Positions 1 to 8,783 of a stretch of 17,509 nucleotides of DNA are shown piece by piece. Source of the DNA: Eggerthellaceae bacterium UBA3686 (GTDB taxonomy: Bacteria > Actinomycetota > Coriobacteriia > Coriobacteriales > Eggerthellaceae). Where the stretch lies: assembly GCA_002371495.1 (NCBI GenBank), contig DFIX01000054.1, positions 44,884 through 62,392 of the forward strand, read 5' to 3'. Each line of letters opens with the position of its first letter. Position 1 is the first letter of the stretch. The translations under genes were made by a program, and so were the position numbers. The notes beneath the pieces were generated by a model, which saw nothing but the letters and a program-made list of their open reading frames with translations, ran no database searches and was not told the DNA's origin.

Positions 1-104
1 TCAGACCCCTTTTTCACATTTTGTGTTGCTGAACGGGGAACGGGCTACTAGTTAGGGCAAAGGCCCCTGATGTCGCTACCGAGTGCGGCGGAATGGAGTA
101 GGCA

Positions 105-1391
105 ATGAAAGCCAAGATCAACGTCGACCATATTGCCCGCATCGAGGGGCACGGCAACGTTCATGTCGTCATCGAGGACGACCAGGTCAAGACTGTCCAG
201 ATGGAAGTCGTCGAGCCGGCGCGCCTGTTCGAGAGCATGGTGCGTGGCCGCAGCTTCAGCGAGGTGTCCTATATCTCGTCGCGCATCTGCGGTATCTGCT
301 CGGCGAGCCATACGGTCACCGACCTTCTGGCCATCGAGCGCATCTTCGGCGTTCAGGTGACCGACCGCACGAACGCCCTTCGCGAGCTTCTGGTTTACGG
401 CTCGTACCTGCAGAACCACGGCACGCACCTATACGTGCTGGCGGCGCCCGACTTCCTGGGGCAGAAGAGCGTGTTTCCGGTCGAGCAGATTGCTCCCGAG
501 GTTTTCGACAACGCGCTCGAGCTCAAGCGCTTGGGCAACGAGCTGTGCACGGCCGTTGGCGGGCGTTCGATCCATCCGATCACGGCAGTGGTCGGCGGTT
601 TCACGCACGAGATAACGGCCGGCGAGTACTTGGCGTTTGCCGAGCGCATGGACGCCATGGTGCCGTTTGCGCTGCAGACGGTGGACCTGTTCAACTCGTT
701 CGAGGTGCCCGATATGCAAAGCACAGGCGACGTGCTGGCCATGTACGCGCCCGACAAGTACGCCGTCTGCGATTCGCGCACGGCCAAGTTCGTGGACGCG
801 GGCATTCAGTTCGACGCCGACGAGTGGACGACGTACGTCGAGGAATACGCTGTGCCGCATTCGGGCGCCCTGTTCGCGCGCGTCCGCGCAACCGGCAAGC
901 CCTACATGACGAGCGCCCTGGCGCGCCTAAACGTGTCGTGGCCGCTTCTGTGCAAGCAGGCGAAGGTGGCTGCAGCCAAGGCGGGTCTGCGTCCGCCCGA
1001 GCGCAATCCCTTCCGCAACAACGTGGCCCAGGCAATCGAGCTCGTCGACGCGCTCGAGCGCTGTGCCGAGCTGTGCCGTCGCTTGGCCGCCGACGAGTTC
1101 GAGGGTTCGAGCAAACCTGTGCCGTTCACGGTGCGCGCAGGTCGCGGTGTGGGTTATACCGAGGCGCCGCGCGGCGTGCTGTTCCACGAGCTCGAGCTCG
1201 ACGATGACGGCCGCGTCGTGCATGCCTCGATCATCACGCCGACGTCGCAAAACGTCGCCAATATGGAAGACGACATGCGCATGCTGGCCGAGCTGATGAT
1301 CGCCCAAGGTGCCGACGAGCCCGCCATCAAGCTGAAGGTCGAAGAGCTCGTGCGCGCCTACGACCCGTGCTTGAGCTGCAGCGTGCATTAA
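105..1391 (+). CDS. [NiFe] hydrogenase large (alpha) subunit, group 3-like
   Basis: This is the catalytic subunit that would hold the Ni-Fe(CN)2CO site and oxidise or evolve H2 in the cytoplasm. The N-terminal ligand motif RICGIC with a following His gives Cys62, Cys65 and His69. The C-terminal motif DPCLSC gives Cys422 and Cys425, and the protein ends at His428. The start ATG has a GGAG six bases upstream. At 428 residues it matches the soluble, NAD(P)-linked group 3 enzymes; the C-terminal motif resembles archaeal sulfhydrogenase alpha subunits. There is no signal peptide or membrane segment. The oddity is that the protein stops at the His where maturation proteases usually cleave, so there is no C-terminal extension. 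A small subunit gene is expected nearby but is not in the window: the 104 bases upstream contain only short closed frames. Family is confident; subgroup is inference. Confidence 0.9.
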   Translation: MKAKINVDHIARIEGHGNVHVVIEDDQVKTVQMEVVEPARLFESMVRGRSFSEVSYISSRICGICSASHTVTDLLAIERIFGVQVTDRTNALRELLVYGSYLQNHGTHLYVLAAPDFLGQKSVFPVEQIAPEVFDNALELKRLGNELCTAVGGRSIHPITAVVGGFTHEITAGEYLAFAERMDAMVPFALQTVDLFNSFEVPDMQSTGDVLAMYAPDKYAVCDSRTAKFVDAGIQFDADEWTTYVEEYAVPHSGALFARVRATGKPYMTSALARLNVSWPLLCKQAKVAAAKAGLRPPERNPFRNNVAQAIELVDALERCAELCRRLAADEFEGSSKPVPFTVRAGRGVGYTEAPRGVLFHELELDDDGRVVHASIITPTSQNVANMEDDMRMLAELMIAQGADEPAIKLKVEELVRAYDPCLSCSVH

Positions 1392-2302
1392 AGCCGACCG
1401 AGACGGCCGAATGGGTTAACTGCATCCCAGTGGTTCAAGACGGAATCGAGCGCTAGTGACAACCTGCTTATCGCAATCTTATTGCGATAAGCGCTTTCGG
1501 CGAGGGCCCGTAGCGCGTCCGCTGAGAGTTTGTACGCGAACATATGAAGTTTGGCAATAATCAGCCAGTTGTACCAAATCTCATACTGGCCAAGCGTGTG
1601 GGAGACGACTCTTTTGAATCTTCGAATAAACAGGTAAAACCCTGAATGACGTAAATGCTTTTGGTGGCTAAGTCGATCTGCGAGTCGGTGTTGATGAACA
1701 TGCGCAACTATTGTTCGCCCCAAGCGAAGGGTCGCCACGCGCATGTTGTCGCAAGCGTCTTCACCAATGAAATACGATGCCGTCTTTGTTGAATTATATT
1801 TGATGCAAAGGTTTATCTCGGCTTTTGATCTGGTGTTTTGTCCAGAGGCTAAGGCGCCCTGCGTTCGTTTAAGCTGCGATGCGCATAATTGAATCATCTT
1901 GCGCCGCATGCTGAAAGCGGTTTGGAGGGTAACTCCGCATTTAGAAGCAGTTTCTCTCAGGCTATCCAATTTAATGTGGGATTCGATAAACGTAAGCCAA
2001 GTCTGCAAGGGTAGTTTTGTCGAAGCTAGTATTCCGCCTGAATGACAAGTTGAACTCTTGCCACAATCCCGGCAGTGGTAACGTTGTCGTCCCTTGCTGT
2101 CTTTGCCGCGTTTTACAAGCGAGCTGCTTTTGCAATGGATGCATTTAAGGTAAGGACGCGGGTTAGATTCTGATTTCGTTTCGCAAGAGAAGTCTAATTC
2201 GCGTTTCACCAGATTGCTCAGAATGCGGATGGCAAACCGCTGTTCTTCAGCGTCAAGAGCAAAGACGCAAGGATCTTTCCTTCTTGTGATTATGCTGGTC
2301 AT
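1388..2302 (-). CDS. IS1595-like transposase, probably degenerate
   Basis: The first 130 or so residues look like an IS1595-type transposase: a zinc ribbon with CIHC and CRDC pairs (about residues 54-80) followed by a helix-turn-helix region. Near the C-terminus a GQYEIWYNWL stretch resembles the end of the family. Between them the expected DDE catalytic core is not recognisable, and that section is shorter than usual, so the protein is probably inactive through internal deletion or decay. The start ATG has GGGAGA upstream. The frame runs through to a stop overlapping the end of the hydrogenase gene, so the true 3' limit of the element is uncertain. I could not find convincing terminal inverted repeats. 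Base composition is visibly lower in GC than the hydrogenase gene, fitting an acquired element. Confidence 0.6.
   Translation of the reverse strand: MTSIITRRKDPCVFALDAEEQRFAIRILSNLVKRELDFSCETKSESNPRPYLKCIHCKSSSLVKRGKDSKGRQRYHCRDCGKSSTCHSGGILASTKLPLQTWLTFIESHIKLDSLRETASKCGVTLQTAFSMRRKMIQLCASQLKRTQGALASGQNTRSKAEINLCIKYNSTKTASYFIGEDACDNMRVATLRLGRTIVAHVHQHRLADRLSHQKHLRHSGFYLFIRRFKRVVSHTLGQYEIWYNWLIIAKLHMFAYKLSADALRALAESAYRNKIAISRLSLALDSVLNHWDAVNPFGRLGRL
1466..1492. repeat. Perfect 12-bp inverted repeat with 3-base loop
   Basis: GCTTATCGCAAT, loop CTT, ATTGCGATAAGC. It lies inside the 3' part of the transposase frame. No U-run follows on either strand, so it is not a standard terminator. It may be an end structure of the mobile element or a protein-binding palindrome. 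Confidence 0.5.
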
Positions 2303-2512
2303 CGATTCTCCCTAATTAGTGACAAGGGAGATTATCGTGCTGCGCCCGTTTTGTAAGAGTTCCTTATATGGGACATCTATCACCATCTTTCTAGAACAAA
2401 CTTGTTCATGATCGATTGGTTCCTTTGGAACGATGCCCTTTTACGTAAAGCCTTCCAGGTATGAAGAGTCGTCGAAAAGAAATACTGTATTTGATGTTAA
2501 ATATAGCGAATA

Positions 2513-2547
2513 TAAAAAGAAAAAAGGGCCTTTGATAAGGCCCTTTG
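2513..2547 (-). terminator. Rho-independent terminator of the tracrRNA
   Basis: On the minus strand an 8-bp stem AAAGGGCC / GGCCCTTT with an 8-base loop is followed by a T-rich tract. It forms the 3' end of the tracrRNA. Confidence 0.85.
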
Positions 2548-2637
2548 GCGAGTCTAGTTGGCACCTACGTGCCGCTGAAGCATTTTAGGCTAAGCCGTTA
2601 TTTTGACTCGCAGTAGCGTCCTGACTGGTATCAGAAC
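2513..2637 (-). ncRNA. tracrRNA of the type II-A system
   Basis: The minus strand carries an anti-repeat (about 2605-2637) that pairs with the CRISPR repeat of this window. Pairing includes an uninterrupted core, CTGACTGGT on the repeat side, and a lower stem with the repeat's UUUUGGC. An AG bulge separates the lower and upper stems, as in the II-A dual RNA. Downstream come a small nexus-like hairpin (GGC UUA GCC), a GGCAC GUAG GUGCC hairpin, and the terminator. The RNA is about 125 bases, transcribed away from cas9. It is needed for crRNA maturation with RNase III and for Cas9 activation. The 5' end is inferred from the -10 hexamer; the rest is read directly from the sequence. The remaining intergenic DNA between the transposase and this RNA (2303-2512) shows no gene. 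Confidence 0.88.
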
Positions 2638-2643
2638 GCATTC

Positions 2644-2649
2644 ATCATA
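2644..2649 (-). promoter_or_regulatory. Candidate -10 box for tracrRNA
   Basis: TATGAT on the minus strand sits about 7 bases before the inferred tracrRNA 5' end. The -35 hexamer at a 17-base spacing (TTTCAT) is poor. Confidence 0.5.
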
Positions 2650-2723
2650 GCATGGTTTTCAGCGATATGAAATGATAGGCTGATAAACAATCAACATGGT
2701 CAACGCGAAAGAAAGGCCATTTC

Positions 2724-5700
2724 ATGGGAAAAAGCTTACGCCATGCAGAGAACTATAACATTGGGCTTGATATCGGCACGGGGTCTGTCGGTTGGGCCGT
2801 AACTGATGAAAATGGAGATTTGTACCATTTCAAACGAAAGCCAACGTGGGGAAGCAGGCTATTCCCATCAGCGGAGCCCGCTTCTTCGGCTCGGATTCCC
2901 CGAGGGCAACGCCGTCGATACGACAGACGTCGTCAAAGGCTCGATCTGCTTCAGGAGTTGTTCTGCGAGGAGATGGAGAACGTCGATTCCAGCTTCTTCA
3001 TACGCTTGCGCCAATCGCGCTTGTTGCCTGAGGACCGTGCAGAGGGGCATGCGAATTATCGTTGGCCCTTGTTTAACTGCAGCGATTTTAACGAAAGTGA
3101 TTACTATGCAAAGTTTCCGACCATTTACCATTTACGCGTATGGCTGATGGAAACAGATGAAAAAGCAGATATACGCTTAATCTACCTTGCATTTCACAAC
3201 ATTGTAAAAACACGGGGGAATTTTCTTCACCAGGACAACCCATCGTTAAGTGCGCGAAATGCAAATATGGGTGACTCAATCAAAAACCTCTGTGTATCTT
3301 TGAAAGAATGGTGTGAGGAGGGCGAAATTGATTGCGCGCCTAAGTCGCGTGATATGCAAACGGTTCTTGAGGATATTTCGAGCAGACGGACCGAAAAGCG
3401 CGAACGTCTAATGCCCCTATTTGGATTTGGCTCGCAAGATAAACAGCGTGCCAAGGAGCTCGCTGGAGCAATCTTGGGCTACAAAGTCGATTTTGGCAAG
3501 ATATTTGAGATAGAGGGCGAAACTCTTAAATTCGATCTTGGCAACGATGAGGCTATAGAAGGTTTCTTGGCGGTGTGCCCTGATGAGGCATTGACGCTGT
3601 TCGAAGCAATTCGGTCCGCTTACTCGTCTTATGTGCTTCTAGGTATTTTGAAAGGTGCTGACGGGCGAACGATTTCATATTGCAAGGTGCGAGAATACGA
3701 ACGCTATGCACAAGATTTGCAGATGCTCAAGGCTCTGGTTCGCGAGTACGTGCCAGAGCAGTACGACCCCTTCTTTCGCGGTCCCCATTACGCTGCACCT
3801 TGGCAGAAAGACTATGATGCGTCGAAAGCAGAGGGCTATACGCGATACAACTTGGGGACGAGCAAGCGAAGCTATGACGACTTCAAGAAGGACGTCAAAA
3901 AACTGTTTGCCGGAACGCACGCTGAAAATGACGAGCGCTATAAAAGCATGATGCAATCATTCGATGACGACGTGTTCCTTCGTCGCTTGAAAACAAGCGA
4001 TAACGGTAGCATTCCCTATCAGCTTCACCTCGAAGAAATGGACGCCATTATCGACCGACAAGGAGCGCATCATCCGTTCCTTTTGGAAAACCGAGAGAAG
4101 ATCGAGTCTCTCGTGTCGTTCCGCATTCCATATTACGTTGGCCCGCTTACTACGAAAAACGCTCGGCGTGCAGGCGATTTAGCCGATGGTGAGATGCGTT
4201 TTGCGTGGTCGGTTCGGCAGGAGGGAAAGGAATCGGAACGCATCTACCCGTGGAATTGGGAAGACGTTATTGATAAAGACAAGAGCGCTGAGAACTTTAT
4301 CCGGAGAATGACGGGAACCTGCACGTATCTTCAAGGCGAGCCGGTGCTGCCCCGCTGTTCTCTTTTATACGAAAAGTTTTGCGTACTCAATGAATTGAAT
4401 GGCGCTCGTTGGTCTCAGGATGGAGACGATGAGCGACGATTCTGCGCTTCTGATCGCGCAGGCATTTACGAAGACCTGTTCAAGCATGGTAGCGTTACGT
4501 ACAAAAAGGTTGAAGATTGGCTTGTGCGGCACCACCGCAGTCACCCACATGTGCGGGGAGGGCAAGGCGAGGCGAGATTCGAATCTAAACTCTCTTCGCA
4601 TATGTTCTTCTGCAATGTGCTTGGGGTGGACGACCTTGAAGGCGATACCGTCACAATGGTTGAGCGTCTCATACTGTGGAATACGCTGTTCGAGGATCGC
4701 GATATTCTGAAGGAAAAGATACAGCGCGAATATGGCGATCGATTAACTGCATCCCAGATAAAGCAGATTTGCAAGAAACGGTTTACCGGTTGGGGTAGGT
4801 TATCCGAAAAGCTTTTATGTGGCTTGAAAGCAAAAACAGCTAATGGCCCCATGTCTATCATGGATATCTTGGAGGATGGCAATCCTGAAGGCGGGCATGT
4901 AGGGAATGCCATGGTGCTCATGGAAGTGCTTCGTGATGAGCATTTCGAGTTTGAGCGGCTCATCGATGAATACAACATCGAGAAAGCGCGTGGTAAAGGC
5001 GGGCTATCCGTTGACGATTTGCCAGGTTCGCCAGCGTTGCGACGTAGTGTGAATCAAGCTATGCGTATCGTTGCAGAAATTGCTTCCATTGCTGGGAAAC
5101 CGCCCGCAAATATCTTCATAGAGGTTACGCGAGATGATGACTTCAAGAAGAAAGGCTTTAGAACGACGCGTCGTTACGATAATCTGCGAGAAGCGCTGGC
5201 GAGCTTGAAGGCAGAAGGTGCTGCGTCGCTTAGCGAGCTTAAGCGCATAGGCGTTGATGGACTGGATACGGCGCTTTCGCTTTACTTCATGCAGAACGCC
5301 AAGTGCATGTATTGTGGCGAACCGCTTGATATACGCCATGTCATGAGTGGGGACCATTCTTACCAAATCGATCACATCATCCCCCAGTCTTATGTGAAAG
5401 ATGACAGTTTCGAGAATCGTGTTCTGGTGCACTCGCATTGCAATCAAAGCAAAAGCGATGCGTTGCTTATTGATTCAACGATTCGTAAAAAGATGGGACA
5501 TTATTGGCGTGAGTTGTTTGATGCGGGCCTTATCGGCGAGAAGAAGTATCGTAACCTGATGCGCGATCACATCACCGAAAAGCAAATGCAAGGGTTCATC
5601 AACCGCCAGCTCGTTGAGACAAGTCAGATTGTGAAGTTTGTGCGCTTGATGCTAGCTGATGCCTATCCGGAAACGCACGTGGAATCAATCAAGGCAAGCC

Positions 5701-6845
5701 TATCGCATCAGTTACGCGAGGAACGCGGTTTCGTGAAATGCCGCGAGGCGAACAGCTACCATCATGCTCATGATGCGTTGCTCGCTGCCGAAATAGGTCG
5801 CTTTATACAGCTGCGGCATGGAAACCTGTTCGAGAACCCTATCGCGGCGACTCGCGCCATGCGCGCTTTCATCAAATCGCAGAGTGAGCAGTATAAGAAG
5901 ACTCGCAAGATGCCCGGTTCAGCATCCTTTATTATCGGAAGCTTCCTTACGTCTGGCTTTGACAAGGAGACCGGCGAGGTGTTCAAAGACACCTGGGATG
6001 CTGATGCTGAATGCGAAAAAATACGACGGTTCCTGAACTACAGAGATTGTTACATTTCGCGTATGCCCGAGGTGACGAGTGGGGCGTTCTGGGATGCGAC
6101 GGTTTATTCGCCGAAGGGTGGTAAGTCGAAAATGGATTTACCATTGAAGAAGGGGTTGGATCCCAAGAAGTACGGTAGCTACTCAGGGCAGCAGTTCGCT
6201 TTCTTCGCGATATCCGTCGTAAAGAAAAAGGCGAAACAAATGTACTGCTTTGTTCCGATTCCTGTATCAGTTGCATATGGTAGCGGAGATGAATATGAAT
6301 TAGTTTCGGAATACGTTAAGTCTCTGGCTCAGGAACAGGGTATGGAGTTCGTATCGCTAGCAAGAGAATCAATTTATAAATATCAGTTAATCGAGCTTAA
6401 TGGCGACAGGCTATATATCACCGGACTCAAAAAGGCGCGAAATGCACTTGAGATGGCGTTTACAAATGCTGAGTATTCCTTGATTCGTGACATGGTGGAT
6501 GGAAAAGAGACGCTTCAAGAGTCACGCATAGCTTTATTCGATCATATCAGTCGGTTTTGTAAGTTGAGGAGCAGGAGGTTAGCGGCCCTGATCAAGTTTG
6601 ATTACTTGCGGGAAGGGTTTGAAAATGCTAGCGAAGAAGACCAGGCACGATCGATTCTAAACATATTGAAATTGATTAATGCTAGCGATAGGATGACTGA
6701 TTTATCAGGCATTGGTGGTTCAAAATGTGCAGGTTGCATTCAGCCAACCTTTACTAAAGAGCTGAATTCCAGCGATTCGAATCTAGTGATTATCGACCAA
6801 TCTGTAACTGGCATGTTTGAAAGGCGGCATCGCCTTGAGCTTTAG
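2724..6845 (+). CDS. cas9: CRISPR-associated endonuclease Cas9, type II-A
   Basis: This 1373-residue RNA-guided DNA endonuclease is close in length to SpCas9. RuvC-I is GLDIGTGSVGWAV with Asp16. An arginine-rich bridge helix spans about 57-80. RuvC-II is IFIEVTR with Glu800. HNH has Asp883, His884 and Asn907. RuvC-III is YHHAHDA with His1014 and Asp1017. All nuclease residues are present, so both strands should be cut. The C-terminus aligns with the SpCas9 PAM-interacting end (IIDQSVTG against LIHQSITG), but the positions of SpCas9 Arg1333 and Arg1335 are Cys1338 and Gln1340, so the PAM should differ from NGG. HNH also shows Cys861, Cys864, His903 and Cys906, arranged like a zinc-binding HNH fold. 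GAAAGG lies 7 bases before the ATG. It heads the cas operon; I see no clear promoter on this strand. Confidence 0.97.
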   Translation: MGKSLRHAENYNIGLDIGTGSVGWAVTDENGDLYHFKRKPTWGSRLFPSAEPASSARIPRGQRRRYDRRRQRLDLLQELFCEEMENVDSSFFIRLRQSRLLPEDRAEGHANYRWPLFNCSDFNESDYYAKFPTIYHLRVWLMETDEKADIRLIYLAFHNIVKTRGNFLHQDNPSLSARNANMGDSIKNLCVSLKEWCEEGEIDCAPKSRDMQTVLEDISSRRTEKRERLMPLFGFGSQDKQRAKELAGAILGYKVDFGKIFEIEGETLKFDLGNDEAIEGFLAVCPDEALTLFEAIRSAYSSYVLLGILKGADGRTISYCKVREYERYAQDLQMLKALVREYVPEQYDPFFRGPHYAAPWQKDYDASKAEGYTRYNLGTSKRSYDDFKKDVKKLFAGTHAENDERYKSMMQSFDDDVFLRRLKTSDNGSIPYQLHLEEMDAIIDRQGAHHPFLLENREKIESLVSFRIPYYVGPLTTKNARRAGDLADGEMRFAWSVRQEGKESERIYPWNWEDVIDKDKSAENFIRRMTGTCTYLQGEPVLPRCSLLYEKFCVLNELNGARWSQDGDDERRFCASDRAGIYEDLFKHGSVTYKKVEDWLVRHHRSHPHVRGGQGEARFESKLSSHMFFCNVLGVDDLEGDTVTMVERLILWNTLFEDRDILKEKIQREYGDRLTASQIKQICKKRFTGWGRLSEKLLCGLKAKTANGPMSIMDILEDGNPEGGHVGNAMVLMEVLRDEHFEFERLIDEYNIEKARGKGGLSVDDLPGSPALRRSVNQAMRIVAEIASIAGKPPANIFIEVTRDDDFKKKGFRTTRRYDNLREALASLKAEGAASLSELKRIGVDGLDTALSLYFMQNAKCMYCGEPLDIRHVMSGDHSYQIDHIIPQSYVKDDSFENRVLVHSHCNQSKSDALLIDSTIRKKMGHYWRELFDAGLIGEKKYRNLMRDHITEKQMQGFINRQLVETSQIVKFVRLMLADAYPETHVESIKASLSHQLREERGFVKCREANSYHHAHDALLAAEIGRFIQLRHGNLFENPIAATRAMRAFIKSQSEQYKKTRKMPGSASFIIGSFLTSGFDKETGEVFKDTWDADAECEKIRRFLNYRDCYISRMPEVTSGAFWDATVYSPKGGKSKMDLPLKKGLDPKKYGSYSGQQFAFFAISVVKKKAKQMYCFVPIPVSVAYGSGDEYELVSEYVKSLAQEQGMEFVSLARESIYKYQLIELNGDRLYITGLKKARNALEMAFTNAEYSLIRDMVDGKETLQESRIALFDHISRFCKLRSRRLAALIKFDYLREGFENASEEDQARSILNILKLINASDRMTDLSGIGGSKCAGCIQPTFTKELNSSDSNLVIIDQSVTGMFERRHRLEL

Positions 6846-7713
6846 AACGGTGTTCATAGAGAATCGATGCCGCTGCTCATACCAGGGTGGATACATGGTT
6901 GTTCGGAAAGAGGATGACACTGCAAAGGTTCATTTGTCCGAAGTGTCATCGATAATCCTTCAAACGCAGCAAGTCTATTTGAGTGCTTATCTGCTAGCAG
7001 AACTAGCAAAAAACAAAATCTCGCTTGTTGTTTCCGACGAGAAATGCAATCCTGTTGGGCAATACCTTCCTCTGTATGGCGCTCACAATACAAGTAAGCG
7101 AATCGTCGAACAGCTTGACTGGGGTGAGCCCATTAAGAAACGTGTATGGCAACGTGTAGTTAGGGATAAGCTTCGGCAGCAAGCCCGTTTCCTCGAGGAA
7201 CGCGATTATGAATCTGAGGCAAGGATAGTATATTCCGCCATCCCCGAAGTGCGCTCTGGTGACACGACTAATCGAGAAGCTCAAGGCGCGCGTATATACT
7301 TCCAGGCGCTATTTGGTCATGAGTTTAATCGCAACGTTGATATTCCTCTGAACGCGGCGTTGAACTATGGTTACGCGATACTGTTGTCCATGGTGAACCG
7401 TGAGATTGTTTCACGGGGTTACCTTACGCAATGTGGCATATGCCATCGAAATGAATACAACCAATTTAATCTAGCATGTGATTTCATGGAACCGTTTCGT
7501 CCCGCGGTCGATAGATTGGTCGTAGATTATTTTGTCGGTGATTTTAATCTGGAAACCAAACGAGTACTGGCGGATTTGGCCAATAAGGGAATGGTGTATC
7601 GCGGAGGAACGTATCGGCTCGTTTCGGTGGTGAGCCTGTATGTGCAGGATTGCCTGAATGCGTTGAATAAGAAGATTCCGGTGGACGAGATTGAGGCGTT
7701 CGAGATTTTGTGA
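6835..7713 (+). CDS. cas1: CRISPR integrase Cas1 (type II)
   Basis: The metal-dependent integrase that inserts spacers at the leader end of the array together with Cas2. I chose the TTG at 6835 because AAGGCGG lies 7 bases upstream and the product then starts SFRTVFI, like family members; a TTG at 6817 has no ribosome binding site. The product is 292 residues. Active-site residues are Glu148 (in NREAQGAR), His204 (in CHRNEY) and Glu219 (in DFMEPFRP). The gene overlaps the end of cas9 by 11 bases, implying translational coupling. It appears intact. Confidence 0.95.
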   Translation: MSFRTVFIENRCRCSYQGGYMVVRKEDDTAKVHLSEVSSIILQTQQVYLSAYLLAELAKNKISLVVSDEKCNPVGQYLPLYGAHNTSKRIVEQLDWGEPIKKRVWQRVVRDKLRQQARFLEERDYESEARIVYSAIPEVRSGDTTNREAQGARIYFQALFGHEFNRNVDIPLNAALNYGYAILLSMVNREIVSRGYLTQCGICHRNEYNQFNLACDFMEPFRPAVDRLVVDYFVGDFNLETKRVLADLANKGMVYRGGTYRLVSVVSLYVQDCLNALNKKIPVDEIEAFEIL

Positions 7714-8048
7714 ATGAAGAGAATTCGCGGGTTCGATATATGCGGCTTTTGGTGTTTTTTGACCTACCGGTGGAAACGGCAAAGCAGAGAAAGGAGTACC
7801 GTCTTTTTAGAAAATACCTGATTAAAGAGGGGTATCTCATGCTGCAGGAATCTGTGTATGCGAAGTTGGTAACCAATGAAGCCAATGCGGGGTCAGCGAT
7901 TTCGCGATTGCGCAAACACCGTCCCCCGGAAGGCCTTGTGCAGGTCTTAAAGGTAACGGAACGGCAATACGAGACAATGGTGTACATAACAGGGAATCGT
8001 TCGGCATATGATGAAGTCGATACGATGGAAGAGTTCTTGGTGCTATGA
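7710..8048 (+). CDS. cas2: CRISPR-associated protein Cas2
   Basis: A small partner of Cas1 in the adaptation complex. The ferredoxin-like start YMRLLVFFDLP carries the conserved Asp18, and LQESVYAKL is typical of II-A Cas2. It is 112 residues with a GTG start that overlaps the cas1 stop as GTGA. An internal ATG (7740) would remove 10 residues, but II-A Cas2 proteins commonly have this short N-terminal segment before the first strand, so the GTG is preferred. Intact. Confidence 0.93.
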   Translation: MNEENSRVRYMRLLVFFDLPVETAKQRKEYRLFRKYLIKEGYLMLQESVYAKLVTNEANAGSAISRLRKHRPPEGLVQVLKVTERQYETMVYITGNRSAYDEVDTMEEFLVL

Positions 8049-8767
8049 GAATTTGCTTCCCTGGTTTCGAAGGCGACATAGAAATCCATCGCGGAGAATC
8101 GGTGGTGCTCGAGGTTAACAACCGGGTGCTGTTTGCGCGAGTATGCGCCTCGATCGCAGGTGGTTTTGGGGATGGGGCGGTGGAGCCGTATTCCGTTTGG
8201 GATGATTCTGGCGATGAGATAAAGGCGTCGACTTCGTTTTTGTATGTGGGAGACCCTCTTAATCTACCATGGGATAATCGGGCTATGGCGGGTGCGCTTG
8301 CCGGGCGCTTTGAGAAACTGCTCTTTGAAGATGAGGCCGTACGTGTTGAAGCGGAATCGGCATTTAATGCCCTTCGAACCATGATGGGTAATTTGTCTTT
8401 GCAGTTGCAGGCCGATTACGCATTTGGGATAGACTGGGATGTAAAGCGTTATCTGAAAAGCTTTGGCTTTGGCGTCGACTTAGCCGAAGACGGTTTGCTC
8501 ATTGACAAGATAATAGAGTTTTTGCTCCTCGCCGAAGATGTGTGTCTTAAGAAGGTTATCGTTTTTGTCAATCTAAAGTTATTTCTCTCAAAAAAGGAGC
8601 TTGAAAGGGTTTTCGAACAGGTTTTTTGTTCGGGTTTGAACGTTTTCTTTTTAGAAACCGAACATGATAGCGATTGCTATGCACGAGAGAAACGATATAT
8701 CATTGACCAGGACTTACTTGAGATATGGCCAAGTAAATCAGTCGGTTTGTTCGTCTCTTCGCAGTAG
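8045..8767 (+). CDS. csn2: CRISPR adaptation protein Csn2
   Basis: Csn2 is a ring-forming protein that binds DNA ends and is needed for spacer acquisition in type II-A. It is 240 residues. Recognisable elements are LLIDKIIEFLLLAEDV, VIVFVNLKLFLSKKELE, and the terminal YIIDQDLLEIW, all as in known Csn2 proteins. It overlaps cas2 as ATGA, so the four cas genes form one tightly coupled operon. The family ends soon after the IIDxDL motif; here about 13 further residues follow (PSKSVGLFVSSQ). The first CRISPR repeat begins only 16 bases after the stop, so any leader must lie within the 3' end of this gene. Confidence 0.9.
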   Translation: MRICFPGFEGDIEIHRGESVVLEVNNRVLFARVCASIAGGFGDGAVEPYSVWDDSGDEIKASTSFLYVGDPLNLPWDNRAMAGALAGRFEKLLFEDEAVRVEAESAFNALRTMMGNLSLQLQADYAFGIDWDVKRYLKSFGFGVDLAEDGLLIDKIIEFLLLAEDVCLKKVIVFVNLKLFLSKKELERVFEQVFCSGLNVFFLETEHDSDCYAREKRYIIDQDLLEIWPSKSVGLFVSSQ

Positions 8768-8783
8768 GGAATTTGCGCCAACG

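Noticed and set aside
83..1207. A 374-codon Arg-rich frame over the hydrogenase gene
   Set aside because: A high-GC shadow frame; the hydrogenase frame has conserved metal ligands and a ribosome binding site.
1454..2325. Direct 9-base repeat TAGTGACAA at 1454-1462 and 2317-2325 as target-site duplication of the transposase element
   Set aside because: The sequences just inside the two copies show no inverted repeat, and the left copy would cut off the transposase C-terminus. Coincidence is likelier.
2603..2631. TTGACT at 2603-2608 as the -35 of a cas9 promoter
   Set aside because: No acceptable -10 hexamer at 16-18 bases, and the site lies inside the tracrRNA anti-repeat.
4743..4757. Shared TTAACTGCATCCCAG between the transposase 3' region (about 1416) and cas9
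   Set aside because: A short match in unrelated coding contexts without flanking similarity; taken as chance.
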